The position numbers were made by a program, and so were the translations under genes. Source: Meghimatium bilineatum (Eukaryota > Mollusca > Gastropoda > Stylommatophora > Philomycidae). Taken from it: a stretch of 64,000 nucleotides of DNA. Position 1 is the stretch's first letter. Each line of letters begins with the position of its first letter. The DNA lies in contig CM067298.1 in assembly GCA_034231615.1 (NCBI GenBank), positions 66,855,591 through 66,919,590 of the forward strand, written 5' to 3'. Under the pieces are notes generated by a model. It did no database searches and was not told where the DNA came from. It saw nothing but the letters and a program-made list of their open reading frames with translations. Positions 36,465-48,594 of this stretch are shown here, piece by piece.

Positions 36465-36772
36465 CAGTGTTTCCCGATGTTGGGCCCATGCCACACAGGG
36501 GGGTGCGCAATTTTAACAAGTTGTAATTAGGCTTCATTTAGGGAATAATTCAATTTTTGAACATACAAATTTTGTATATAATACATAGAGGGGGCTCAGA
36601 AAAATGGCCAGCATGCAATGAAAACATCCTGGATCACCAACAAAATTCAAATTAGATTTCTGCAGGAAATATGTTGACAACATTTTTAGGCCATGGCGAG
36701 TTGTTTTTTTCTGGTCAAACTTTTAGAAAAGATTAAAGTGGGGCATGGTAGAAAAAGGATTGGGAAACACTG
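36465..36772. mobile_element. hAT-like MITE carrying a mariner fragment
   Basis: Inverted ends CAGTGTTTCCCGATGTTGG and the complement of GGATTGGGAAACACTG, flanked by ATCTAGAT and GTCTAGAT (seven of eight bases agree), as expected for an 8-bp hAT duplication. From about 36598 to 36720 the inside nearly matches 35015-35148 of the broken mariner. Confidence 0.78.
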
Positions 36773-36944
36773 GTCTAGATAGAAATCAAATCCGATTTAT
36801 TGGTCCTGTAGACTTATTTATATTGCTGATACATCAGTGTAATCAGTCCAGAAAGAGTTCATGATCACTACAAGCTACCGGTAAGTCAATTAATATGATA
36901 CGCCAATGATTAAGTTAAGATGTTACATACTAACATCTTTATTA

Positions 36945-37560
36945 CTTTTTAAAATAAATCTTTAACAAACTTGCGGCAAACATAATTTTTTTTTAACCTT
37001 CACTAAGCTGAACAAAATATGTGATGTTTGAAGTAGTAATTAAGTTACAGTGGTATTTCTGATTACCATAATACATTATGTAGAAATATTTTTTTTAAAA
37101 TATTGTTTAGGAAATTAAATGTGTATAAATACCGGTACATCTATTTCTTGTAAAATCACATGCAACTGCTTGTGCATGATTGAGAGATTAGAACATTGGC
37201 ATCACAATTGTGAGGTGAGGTCAGTGTTTGACTCCCAGTCAAGTGTAACTTAAAAAGACAAACTTTATTCTTTTTAAAACAAGTCTTTAACAAACTAGCT
37301 TCAAATGTAATTTTTGTTGAACCTTCCCTATCTGAACAAGAAATGTGATATTTGAAAAATAGTAATTACCTGGTAGTTAACAATGTTATTTCTGAATACA
37401 TTAAAAAAAATGTTGAGGTAATTAAATGTGTATAAATACATCTATTTCTTGTAAAACCACATGCAACTGTTGTGCATAGTCAAGAGGTTAGAATGTTGGT
37501 ATCACCACAACCGTTGGGTGAAGTTCAGGGTTTGACTACAAGAAGAATTGAATTTTTTCT
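36945..37560 (+). repeat. Two tandem copies of a ~300-bp unit ending in a tRNA-like segment
   Basis: Unit 1 (about 36945-37255) and unit 2 (about 37268-37560) share CTTTAACAAACT, AATTAAATGTGTATAAATAC, CATCTATTTCTTGTAAAA and a final GTTTGACT box after a short gapped hairpin. The end resembles tRNA D- and T-arms (GAGAGATTAGAACATTGG and GTTTGACTCCCAG), as in a tRNA-derived SINE. Confidence 0.7.
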
Positions 37561-39106
37561 GGTGGTGGTGGATGGGTAGGGAGAAATAGATAACTCGCCT
37601 TCCAAATGACTACCAGTAAGTGACAGCAAAAGTATAGAGCCTTTATTGCACAAGCCACTTGCAATCTGCTTGCAACATCCTAACAGGAAACATGCAGACA
37701 TTGTCATATTTTTTAACTGTTTGTTATATAAGACACTATTTTTATTTTTGCGATTAATCATAGCAATTTTAAAGTGGTAGATAGATTTAAAGAACATATC
37801 AACTTTACATCTTTCTTATAGAAACACAAAATATTCTGGCTAAATCATCTGGGATACACAAACTAATTAATTTCTAATGATACTACGTTCAGGTAATTTT
37901 AACACACTGAAACAATTTTCGAATATACAACAAACAAAAATAAAAAACCACACGCAGAAAATAGGGTCACATTTTATTAACAAAATTATGAAATATTTAC
38001 AGTATGTGATGAATGATTAATTAAGCACAAGACTGATTAATTCAGAACACAAACTGTATAATATAGTAGTCACGATTGGATGATAAATCGTAGACAATAA
38101 TATTGAACATTAACAATAATTATTTGTGAAACTACTTTCAAACGCACTAATTATCAATAAATGAAGTCCAAAACATCAAATTATAAATTATTTTGCAATG
38201 CCAAGACAGTATAATTTATTTGTCACTCTTTAGTACATAATGGTAATAATGAGGAAACAATCCCTTTAGCTGTGAGTGGGTAGCTCTTGACAGGCTATAG
38301 CCTTTCTGATAGCACAGGTTCTTCTCAATTGTGTAACTGAGGCGACACCCAGACTCATAATAGATTTCAGAGGCATGGATGTGTAAGGGGTGGCTTATGG
38401 ATGCGTGTTTAGTTCGCGAAAGCAAACATTCCAGGGCGGCAGTATCCCAGAACTACCTTGCCCTGGCAGGGCACACACTTCTGAGCCAACAATTTCATTG
38501 TTCTGTCAGATTTGTTGACCACATGGTGTTTCTTGTGAAGACACATCTAGCAGTCTACCACAATAGGACAAATGTGCAGTGTCCGTTGGCTTGCATATCT
38601 TTGTCATCCATGGCAATTATTTGATAGAAGACAAAAGTAACAACATTGAGACAATATGTGACAATGATGTTTTCCACAGGTGATAGGTTGTCAGCCTATT
38701 CCTCAACTTTCCTTAATCAAGTGTCATAACATGACTGTAAAGAAGACATTGGCCCTATTCTTTTCAACCTGAACTAGAAGCCTAGACTCAAGTTGCCACA
38801 CGGGAGCCAGGTACCTAATAGATTCTTGTATCATTGAACATCAATATATAAAACAAAGATGGCCAGTTACCACTTATGTTCAGGAGAAATATGCAAAATT
38901 TATATTGCAATGAATGAATTTGTTTCTGATAGTATTTTTATTTATTTGTGAGCATGTTGTCATATTAAAACAAACACGAAAACATCTCTCTCCTATAAAG
39001 CCTAATGCTCTCACACAAAAATATAGTCACTGCAGTTGTAATCTCAGATATGTACAATGCTATATAATAAGAGTTCAGCAAAATTAAGCCTATTGTATAC
39101 TCCAGT
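37561..39106. other. 3' flank of exon B3 and intron
   Basis: Contains a less AT-rich island (about 38230-38630) with no recognised family. The minus-strand AATAAATAAA near 38937 could end B3, B4 or B5 transcripts. No other feature seen. Confidence 0.4.
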
Positions 39107-39303
39107 CTATTCATATTTAAAGCAGGTTAAAGAATGTCGATTCCTACTGTGTCTGTATGCAAAACTTTTACCACATTTAGGACATGTATGCGGAAGAATC
39201 TTAAAATGAACACTGTTTTTATGCTCTCGCAGCCGATAAACATCTCTGACTGCTTTTCCACAGATATCACAATTATACTTATTACCTCCAATTAAGCCAA
39301 CAC
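39107..39303 (-). CDS. Terminal exon B3, C2H2 plus C2HC fingers
   Basis: 64 residues, acceptor GTCCTCTTCCTCAG above 39303, nearly the same as that of B5. CDIC-x12-H-x4-H with E-H-K-N-S-V-H, then CPKC-x12-H-x3-C with GKSFAYRHSRNR, and only four residues after the last Cys. It lies in the B3-B5 cluster of near relatives within 1.5 kb. Confidence 0.87.
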
Positions 39304-39390
39304 CTGAGGAAGAGGACAAAAATAGGGTTTTGTTACCAAATACTTCAGACAATATCTGTAATGAAAATGTTACTTTCAATAGACATGGTA

Positions 39391-39617
39391 CTAAGACACT
39401 CCCTCATCAAATTCATATTTTGAAATCATCTGTTTCCGACATGTGACATAATGACGGTTCATGTTGTATTTGTAAGCAAATCCCTTTCCACACTTTGCAC
39501 AAACAAATGGGTGAACTTTAAAATGCACACTATTTTTATGCTCTTTCAGATGGTAGGAATCCTTGAAATGTTTGCCACAGATATTACATCCATATCTTGG
39601 AAAACTGAGGAAGAAAC
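39391..39617 (-). CDS. Terminal exon B4, C2H2 plus C2HC fingers
   Basis: 74 residues. The acceptor AATCTTCCTCAG above 39617 restores the shared phase; a second CCTCAG lies 13 bases inside the exon and would shift the frame, so it is a decoy. Fingers are CNIC-x12-H-x4-H and CAKC-x12-H-x3-C with GKGFAYKYNMNR. The tail ends in an acidic D-E-G-V-S. Its stop lies only 87 bases before the next acceptor (B3), so the 3' UTR must be very short or overlap the next exon. Confidence 0.87.
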
Positions 39618-40361
39618 CTGAGGAAGATTGACAAAAATATTTCTTATAGCTGCTACTACCATAGAGATATTTATTACAGATCTGGTTGCCAAAAGTGTGA
39701 GAAAATTTCAAAAAATGTTGGAATTTTCATTTCATTTTTTAACTTGGCAATAAACAAGTACAAATCAAAACTAATTTTGTAATCACAATTCTTCCATAGC
39801 TAAAGTTTAAAACTAAAATAAATGAAAAAATCATATAAACAATGACAGAAAAACTTTCAGCATTATAAAAAAAAAAACATTTACAAAATGAACAAATTCC
39901 GATATATACATGATTTGAAAAAATGGATGACTAATTAAAAGCAGCACATAGAATAATACAAACAGACATTACATTAAAATTATATTAAGTGTAGCCATGG
40001 TTGTCATGGTGATTAATGTGGTTTCTTATTTGGACAAGGCTGCCTAAGCATGATGTAATCTTACTACTGTTGATAATAAATGTTGCTAGTTAAAGTAAGA
40101 GTGATGACAGTGAAACATACTAGAAATATTTCTTTGATAAACAGTGACAAAGTCTGACTAACACAGTTTTTCACAATTACAATACTTTCTAGAAATTATC
40201 TGTTTGTTTATACACAAATCACTTGCATGGGCATTCAATATAGATGTTCATCCTATGTATCCCAATAATTAACATTTTTATACATTTTTCAAATCAAAGA
40301 ATACATGGCATCAGAGACTGTAGTTACATCAAGAAACGTTTAGGACACAAGAGAACAACAT
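39618..40361. other. Intron between exons B5 and B4
   Basis: AT-rich, no repeat recognised. Confidence 0.45.
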
Positions 40362-40597
40362 CTAGTACAGTTGTGGGGAATTATGTTTTACATCTCCTGT
40401 GTGCAATGGTGTGAATTTGGAGCACAAAACAGAATGCCGGTTCATATTCTGCTTGTATGAAAACCCTTTGCCACATTTCGGACAGACATGAGGGCAGAAT
40501 TTAAAATGTACACTATTTTTATGCTCTCTAAGACAGTAGGAGTCTCTGAAGCTCTTCCTGCAGATATTACAGCTGTAACGTGTATCATAGTCAGCAC
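40362..40597 (-). CDS. Terminal exon B5, C2H2 plus C2HC fingers
   Basis: 77 residues, acceptor GTGTCCTCTTCCTCAG above 40597. CNIC-x12-H-x4-H is followed by CPKC-x12-H-x3-C with GKGFSYKQNMNR, then a 17-residue tail. Protein and acceptor are closely alike in B3 and B4 just downstream, pointing to local tandem duplication that carried the acceptor along. Confidence 0.88.
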
Positions 40598-41690
40598 CTG
40601 AGGAAGAGGACACAAAATAAAAGCAGTTGTGTAAAATTGTCAACCTCAGATCCAGTGAAAACAGACTTGTTTCCTACAATATGGTTTTGACACATTTGAA
40701 AAATATTTAACTTCATTACAGTATATATATATTTTTTAAAAACAGGTGTATTTAAAACATTACGAGCAATAAACTTGCAACTTGCATTATAAAAGTTACT
40801 TCCATACAGAGTCCACATTAGGAAGACAATATGAAATTACTTTGCAAACAAGTTGATAATAAAAAAAACATGCAAAATCACTTGACGCTTTCAAAACAAC
40901 AAGCACAATTAATAGTGTTTGCATTATAGAATTATAAACCACAAAAAAAGTTATGGAGATTCAAACTATTAGATTTCTGAACAGATAAAATTTCTAAAAA
41001 TAAACAGATCAACTTTATGATTAAATAATTATGAAAACAACTCTCTGAACTGTGTATATACAATAAATCTGAACATGTTTATATGCAACAAATACTAGGA
41101 ATTATTAGACACATTTTTTACTAGTGCACCTGGTTTTGGTTTCCAGAGTAGGGTTTAGAAAATATAATGGAAGCGTTTTATACTTGGCTAATCTTATAGT
41201 CTGTATCGTATAATTCTGTGTAAGCTTATTTTTAAGACTGAACAAACATTTAACTATTTATAATATCACGTTATAAATTATGGTTCTTTTTCCCCCATCC
41301 TACATGTTTTTAACAATTAGCATGTGCCTCACTGTGGAAAGGAATTCTCTGTTTTAGATAGTAGTTGTCTTCTATATTTGTTACTGGTAAATAATTTTGA
41401 CTGAGGTAAATAATTTTGACTGTATCTTCATGAAATCAACAATTTCACACAGAAGTTTGAACAAAATCCTCAAAATAGGATGTGTCCTACATTTATACCA
41501 ATGCATAATTTCAGCTTTACAAATTACACCAAAAATTCAGAGAAATGTGTCACAAACCAAAGAAAATGTGCTCAATTAAATACAATAACATCAAAATTAA
41601 TAGAAATTACTGCATCATTTTTGTTTTTACATTTTGTTGAGGTGAGAATTACTTCCAAATTGGGAGTGATACTCCATTGTATTTAATTAT
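40598..41690. other. Intron between exons B6 and B5
   Basis: AT-rich, no repeat recognised; a short internal duplicate of TAAATAATTTTGACTG lies near 41390-41420. Confidence 0.45.
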
Positions 41691-41902
41691 CTACACATCT
41701 GAAGCCTTGGAATATTTACACATTATCATATGTCGTTTAAGATTGCTTTTGTATGCAACCCGATAACCACAATAATCACATGAATAGGGAAGAATTTTAT
41801 AGTGAACACCGTTAGTGTGTTCTCTCAGACGAGTGACATTTAGGAACTGTTTGCCACAGAGGGAGCAAGTGTGTCTCCCTAACGCAGAACTTGGGGAGAT
41901 AC
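41691..41902 (-). CDS. Terminal exon B6, C2H2 plus C2HC fingers
   Basis: 69 residues, acceptor TTATCTGCTCTCCAG above 41902. Fingers are CSLC-x12-H-x4-H with E-H-T-N-G-V-H, and CDYC-x12-H-x3-C with G-Y-R-V-A-Y-K-S-N-L-K-R. The shared Y-K-S-N-L-K helix start with B7 predicts a similar contact for finger two but different specificity for finger one (inference). Confidence 0.85.
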
Positions 41903-43027
41903 CTGGAGAGCAGATAATAATATCACAATTTAGAAACAGAAACATAAAATAACACAAATATGAAACTCCAGTTCTTCAAGAATACTAACCAGAATATACC
42001 AAGACAGCAATACACACTACACAGAATGTATGGCCAATTTCAATAGAAAGACTAAGAGTAAAGTCAAATGCAACCACTCTGTTATGTATAATATACTATG
42101 GAAAAAACTAACACTAAAATAAAGAACATTTTTACAATTATTTAACATGTTCCTATTAAAAATAATCTATAAAACTTCAAACAGTAACACATTCACAAGT
42201 CTAAAAAATGTATCAGAACACGGATATCAATTAAATTGATACACAATAATAAATGTTTTTTAATCATTCGCCCATTCTGAAGAGCCGTAATAGCTATTAC
42301 ATGTACTAATTAATTAATACATCTTGTTTTGAAATATGCACTAACAAAAGTAATGAAACCAAATCAAGAACTTGGAAAAATCATGGTAAAATGCACACAA
42401 CCCAAAAATAAATATTTTAAATAAATTCAAATGTATCAGTTCTGCATATGAATTAAATGACAAAATGAAATGACACAATTAATTTTATAGAATATCTAGA
42501 TATTTTTGTCTCCATACACTAACAAAATATAGACAGAACTGAACAAAGCAGAATTTTTCAAAATACAATTCCTGCTTCATCCATAGAAGTAATTTGAATA
42601 TATTATTGTAATAAGAGTATGTATGAAATATTACTTTAAAAAAACTATACCTAACATTTCTGTTTGATTCTGCAAACATATATATATATATATATTTGAG
42701 GGTGTAGGCAATAGATTTCAGGAAGCTAGATCTGACCATCGAAATATTTTATTATATTCCTAGTACCATATATTTCTCAGTCAACCAACTGAAAAATGGG
42801 TACCTAGATTCACAATCATCATTAGAACAACTTTAGAAAGTGCTCAGCTACTGAATATTTTTAATTAGGTGAAAGTGATCAGGATCTAAAATACAGTAAA
42901 TGTCATCAAACCAGTGCTAACCAAGTCCCAACCCACATCTATGTAATGACAAAAGCAACAAACTGCACCACTGTAATCTATCTAGCTAAGCGAATTAAGA
43001 TTGAAGAGACAAGGCAATCCAAATTTT
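41903..43027. other. Intron, short TA run only
   Basis: A (TA)n run lies at about 42678-42695. Nothing else recognised. Confidence 0.45.
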
Positions 43028-43230
43028 CTTCTTCCTTCATTTTCAAACTCATGTTAGCAGGATGTAGTGTGGAATGTGCTGTATCGCTTTTTTAAAGTTT
43101 GATTGTAATAACTACACATTTTGTCCCAACACTTCAGCATGTCATTTTGGGTTAGGTTTGCCAAACCTCTAGTCATTTTTATGATGTATGGCAAACCACA
43201 ACTTTACTATTTGATCCCCTTTCAGGCCCA
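43028..43230 (-). mobile_element. SINE-B copy, degraded
   Basis: TTCTTCTTCCTTCATTTTC, TTAGCAGGATGTAGTGTGGA and CCAACACTTCAGCATG follow family order. Confidence 0.6.
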
Positions 43231-43384
43231 GTTACATATTAACAAAAATGATTAAGAAAATGGATGCATCCAGCCAAATAGCATTGCTACTCCAACCTGG
43301 ATATAAACTGCAATACTATCTATCTATCTAACTATTCGCTAAACCCTTTGTTGCCTTTCAGCGTCAGGTGTAGAAGAGTTTTCT

Positions 43385-43915
43385 GAAATGGCCCTCGTGT
43401 GTGCTGAGTATATTGTGTATTTGTCGCCTTTTTTTATTTTGGTGGTCATTTTTGTGTTCTGCCTTTAGGTCTGCTTCACTGTATCTGTGTAGCATAGCTT
43501 GCTGTGGTATGCTGTCTGATGGTAGTCTGCTATGTGCAAAATATTTGATTTGTTGTCTCTTTTAATTTATTTCAAGATTGGGGTGGTGCCGGTTCTTTGT
43601 CTAAAGACAATTTTCTATGTCTCTTAGCGATATTCCTAGAATTCTGTGTAAGCATGCCATTTCAGCTGTCACAAATTTACATTTGTCTTGTTCTGTCATT
43701 GTCCATGTTTGGCATTGATAGCACAGCGTTGACATAATCGTTTTGAAGTGTTATTTAGGTGCTTACATCTACATTTTTGTTACTGAAGATTCTGGTGCCA
43801 TTTGCCCTAGGGCTTGGTATGCATCTATAGTGTAAATCTATTGTGTATCTCTTTGCTGTTCTTGCCATCTGTTGTTATATTGCTTCCTAGGTATGTTAAT
43901 TCAAATAAATATTCA
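43385..43915 (-). mobile_element. LINE post-RT fragment, antisense
   Basis: Minus-strand frames give F-E-L-T-Y-L-G-S-N near 43905, I-D-A-Y-Q-A-L-G near 43830, C-Q-T-W-T-M-T-E-Q-D-K near 43705 and H-R-I-L-G-I-S near 43640. Broken. Confidence 0.75.
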
Positions 43916-44261
43916 AAATTCAAAAACTGTGATACAATGCAGTAAATGTTTGTTCGTGGTGAATAAATAAGTTGAATGAACCAGTAGAACTCAAAACAGT
44001 GTGAGTCACAAGCAACATAGATCCCAATTATTAAGAGACAATATAGTTCAATCCTTTGGATTGACTAGTTCAGTATGTGGCCAGAATCTGTGTTCATTGT
44101 CTGAGGTGATGACTCCCTATTCAAAACTCTTCCCAGAAATTAAGATCCTACTATGCGGGGAAGAGATATAAGATAGGCAGTTACAAGTGATATTGGTCCC
44201 AGCAACAACCCTGTATGTTTCCAGCTGGGAGATACTCATAGATAAAGAGCTCAGTGTTTGG

Positions 44262-44392
44262 CTACCACCACAAAGTATTAAATACATCCTGTTGTCAACA
44301 GCACGCTCAGTAAGTCTAAAAAAACACTACCAACACAAAGTATTAAATACATCCTGTTGTAAACAGCACGCTGAGTAAGTCTAAAAAAACAA
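44262..44392 (+). repeat. Tandem duplication, 65-bp unit
   Basis: CACAAAGTATTAAATACATC starts each copy 65 bases apart and both end in AGTAAGTCTAAAAAAAC. Only three or so differences, so it is recent. Confidence 0.9.
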
Positions 44393-45131
44393 TGAACCCT
44401 CAACTCGAGGGTGACTCAAAATTGTACAGGTGACGATTGTAAAAGTGAAAAGCAGGCATGATAAAAAGTATTATCATTTCAGTTTAAACAGCAATAACAT
44501 AAAAAGAACTAGCTGCGCTGAATATCTTATTTAGTCAACATTTCTTTAGCTCTGTGATTTTCTAGGCAATAATTATGTTCAGTAAGTTGTCATTCTTTTC
44601 TAAACCACGAAATTGCCTGCAACTGATTTCAAACCAATTACCATACATCATATATTAGATTTGCAAATTTTGGAAAGGCACCTCAAGAAAGATTATCTGT
44701 AAGATTTTGAGATTACATAAAGGTTTGCAGTATTGCATACTAGACTGTAAAACAGCAATAATTATTAGGTAAGTAGATGCAAAACTATGTGTTACAGCTA
44801 TAAAAAAATCATCAGGATATTAAGCCATTAAAAGCTGTCATGGTAAAGTGGAGGAAGTGACAATGATTGAAAATAAGAAGAGAATGTTGTCTTTTCATTA
44901 CTACAGTCAAATTATTAAACAGCAAACTTAAACTAAGGATATACAATTTACATGCAATATTCACTTTATTCTGTAATCTAATAACAAATGTAAAATGTGA
45001 TAGTAGAGGAGGAAAAAAAACTGGGAAATGATGATGATGTGATTATTTTTTTTAACTCTCCGCCACACTTAGGATACAAAGATGCCAAAAGATTATTCTG
45101 CAAAATTCAACTAGTCTGTTGACAAAACTTT

Positions 45132-45290
45132 TCTTCTTCATCGTTCATTCTCAAACTCCCACTGGATTTCTCTTATAGCAGGACAATGGTCCTACTAGAT
45201 TCCTGGCAGGATGCAGTCCAGAGAATGGAAATGTGTTGTGCCACTGTTTTATTTGCGTCAATGTCAGATACAAACATCTTCAGCGGTACT
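45132..45290 (-). mobile_element. SINE-A copy
   Basis: TTCTTCTTCATCGTTCATTC, ACAATGGTCCTACTAGATTC and GCAGGATGCAGTCCAGAG follow the family. The far end (CATCTTCAGCGG) has a small insertion before it. No duplication seen. Confidence 0.82.
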
Positions 45291-46682
45291 GAAGTGTTCA
45301 ATTCTGTTTAATCTTCAGACATTCAGTAGAAAATAGAAACCATAACTGAAAGGACAATTTCTAAACCTCGTCAAAGCTACTGTGTTGAGTTCTGCTGCTG
45401 GAACTTTCACTAGCTGACACTGAATTCCTATAAGGATCCACCATGAGTAATTCACTCTATTCATTTTAAACAAGTCATTCTGTACAAGGTACACAAATCT
45501 CAATTAATAGATTAATATAACAGAATATATCCAGACACAAAAATCTGGTTGTGATTTCTCACTTGACACGATCACTCCTCCAGTCGACTCAGCTGTAAAT
45601 AAGTACCTGACGCATGAGTTAGGGGAGGTAAAGACAGCAAAGAGGGGAACTGGCCACCCCACCTAATAGTTGCTATGGCTTAGTACATAAAGAATTATCT
45701 TCATCCCCGATGGCAGGTTGCTGCCATTGGTCCTACCTTAACAACAGAATATATATTTTGATTTATAGTGTACATACCCTTCCACATACACACACACATA
45801 TATAAACAATAGAGCAGATTTAATTATAGCATGTGTACTAATGAACCAATCAGACAATTCTATGCTGTTTTCCATAGTGTATCTAAATATGTGCCATGCC
45901 ATCGCCGGGAAAATATTTTTGTTGTATTAATAAGTCAAATCTTATATTTCTATACATGCAGTTATTATTTATAACACTACCATTTTTCATCTATTCAATC
46001 TTAAAAACAAGTTATAAGATCAATAGTGTTAACATATATGTATTAAACCACAATTGCATAGGAAATCTACAAGTGTTACATCAGCTAGTACGATACTGGT
46101 TGCTCTTGGCAATAACAACTAGGATCAATATTTTAAAATTATGATCAGATAACAGGTTGTTACAATATTGTAGCCAGCGTTATATATTCCTTTTTCCATA
46201 TACCTATTTACCATATGGTGCAGTTTTACTGCAGTTCTATTCATTTGCTCTGGCAACTAAAGTGACCTATTCACAAGTGCATTGTAAGAAACTCAAATCA
46301 ATGTTATAGTCACATTGCAAGCATTTTGAGCTTCTCTGGTAGAAGTTTCTCCAGCAATCATTTTACTGCAATTTGAAACATGCAAGAAAAATGGTATAAC
46401 TTTTGAGAATACAAGCTTGCCCAAAAATGTCACTATCTCAAACATTTGTATGCCAGTGACAGTATAGTTCACATCAAATCTATAGTAACATTTTTTTCAC
46501 GATTGAGACACAAGACAGCGACAAAAAGGTCAAACATCAGTGACCGTAGCTAACTATGAGCACGGTGACCAGCGGGTAGGTGCAGGAAACAGTTCTCTTA
46601 TACGAATGGCCAACTATATTGATATGGTTATAGCAGTCCACAGTTCAGTGGAAGTAGTAAAAATTCTGAATGCTTTAGTTAC
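45291..46682. other. Intron with one unplaced repeat-like stretch
   Basis: 45595-45735 is GC-richer, with GGGAGGTAAAGACAGC and GGCAGGTTGCTGCCATTGG, and looks like a SINE or LINE 5' part I cannot place. The rest is AT-rich. Confidence 0.4.
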
Positions 46683-46830
46683 TAATGCCAAAATTGGATG
46701 TGTCTGGCAATTAGCGCAAATAAAACTGCGACACAGTGATTATTCCATTCTATAGACAACATTTTGCTGCAAATCTAGTAGGACCATTATGTTGTAAGAG
46801 CTGGGGGAAAAAACAACCTCTAATGCATAT
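46683..46830 (+). mobile_element. SINE-A copy
   Basis: TTGGATGTGTCTGGCAATTAG, AATCTAGTAGGACCATTATG and TGTAAGAGCTGGGGG; tail lost. Confidence 0.72.
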
Positions 46831-47010
46831 TTAGTTGTTTGTACAGAATACAAACAAATATGATCTTTGTAAAGTGTTGTACTTAAGTAATATGACTATT
46901 AAAATAACGATTTAAAGTCTAAAACTGAATGACTTAAAAGTTAACAACTGACCAGGAAAGCCAATCTCACAAAAGACATGATAGTTGAATAAAAATCAAC
47001 AATTATGAGA

Positions 47011-47243
47011 TTACGTAGGTCTAGAATCACCATCAGCATTTATAGCATTCAAGTATTTACACCTGACTATGTGCTTTTTCAAGTTGCTCTTGTAAGCCAC
47101 TCTATAATTACAATATGGGCAACCATAAGGGAAAACCTTGAAATGAATAGCGTTTGTGTGGTCTTGTAGGTGCCTTGTGCTCGTGCACATTTTCCCACAT
47201 GAGGAGCACTGGTATCTTGTCCCAGGTGACCCTTTCAAATAAC
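47011..47243 (-). CDS. Terminal exon B7, C2H2 plus C2HC fingers
   Basis: 76 residues, acceptor TTTGTTTGCTCTTCAG above 47243. The first finger is CSSC-x12-H-x4-H with D-H-T-N-A-I-H; the second is CPYC-x12-H-x3-C and reads N-Y-R-V-A-Y-K-S-N-L-K. That second finger is nearly the same as in B6 at 41.7 kb, so these two form a sub-family distinct from the G-K-x-F-x-Y-K type. A short acidic and polar tail ends the frame. No AATAAA is obvious within 100 bases of the stop. Confidence 0.85.
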
Positions 47244-47728
47244 CTGAAGAGCAAACAAAGAAGACAATGGCAGAAAGTATGTCAACTAAAACCTGCACCA
47301 CTGTCGTAAAGCAGAATTTTAACCACAATTATGAAAATAAAATGAGAGGAGACATGTAAAGCATTGAATTCTGCTATGTTTCCAAACTATGTTTCAAAGT
47401 GACAAGAAGTCTACTGACTGAGACAAAGCTCAATATAAACAGTCTAAAAATCTATAAATGTACCGGTATATTCATAACAGATACCAAAGCTATAGATCAT
47501 ACACTGGTGCATACAGCGTTGGCTGTATATTAAGCAGCCTTCTACATAGATTATTTGTGTCCCTTATTGCTGTTATAATAGCTTTATATACTACATGAAA
47601 TATCTTGGATGATTAGAAGATTAGCAACCATGTTTTGAATCCTCTATGTGCTGAGATAAAATTGTGCCATTTATTCTCCAGTCTTCCACATGTTTATTTT
47701 CTTTGAATACATGCAATCTGGCTTGTAA

Positions 47729-47946
47729 TTAAGAGCTGAAGCTCTTCATACTTTGTAAAACTTCATGACTGTGATTTAGTCTCAAATGTCGCCTTAAACT
47801 TCGTTTATAACCAAATCGCTTGCCACACACTGGGCAAGCATACATAGTCACTCCAAGATGAACTGCGCCTATATGCTCCTGAAGATGAAAGTTGCTTTGA
47901 AAAGATTTCTCACAGTGGCGACACGCCCTGGATGACTGAGACCAAT
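47729..47946 (-). CDS. Terminal exon B8, two C2H2 fingers
   Basis: 71 residues, acceptor ATTTCCTCTTTCACAG above 47946, the only family B acceptor whose exon begins AT. First finger CRHC-x12-H-x4-H, second CPVC-x12-H-x4-H with GKRFGYK and a true His at the last position, so both are C2H2. The tail is 16 residues and Ser-rich. An AATAAA on the minus strand at 47693-47698 lies about 30 bases past the stop. Confidence 0.85.
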
Positions 47947-48594
47947 CTGTGAAAGAGGAAATAACTTCATGTATTTTATCTACAATCTTGAACAAAGGAA
48001 GTTGATGAAAACAAATTAGCACCAGACAGATGGAGAAATTTCTGACTTACATATTTTATTTGTTATATGCAATGTACAAAGACTAATGAATAGAAAGCTG
48101 ATAAAGGGAGTTAAGACTCAACACTGAATACATTTACCATCACTAACTACACAATAAAGAAATAAACTGGAAATTCTGTGCGTCAAACTTGTATACTGAA
48201 AAGGCAGAGTATATATTTAGTGAATGGGAGACTATATATTGAGTGGAAGTTATGGATGTCACTCACTGGACTAAAACAGTGATAATCATGAAAATATGAC
48301 ACAAAGGGTACCACTAGATAATAAAATGCTAGTTCAAATTACCGTATTATAGCTGATGCCAGCACAATATAAATGAGTATGAAAAATTTGATCTTAAAGT
48401 GCTGTTGTAATTTCACCATTATAAAAGAACTTACATTTGTTTATAATTGTCTTTGCAACTAATGAAATGGACTTTTATTCTGGTGAAAAATGAATACATT
48501 CTTAAGTTCTATGTTAAAAATGAAGATAAGTTTTCCTTCTACAGAGTTGATAATAAAATTAACATTCATATTATTATAACATTCTATAACCCGT
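47947..48594. other. Intron upstream of exon B8
   Basis: AT-rich, no feature until the minisatellite. Confidence 0.4.
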
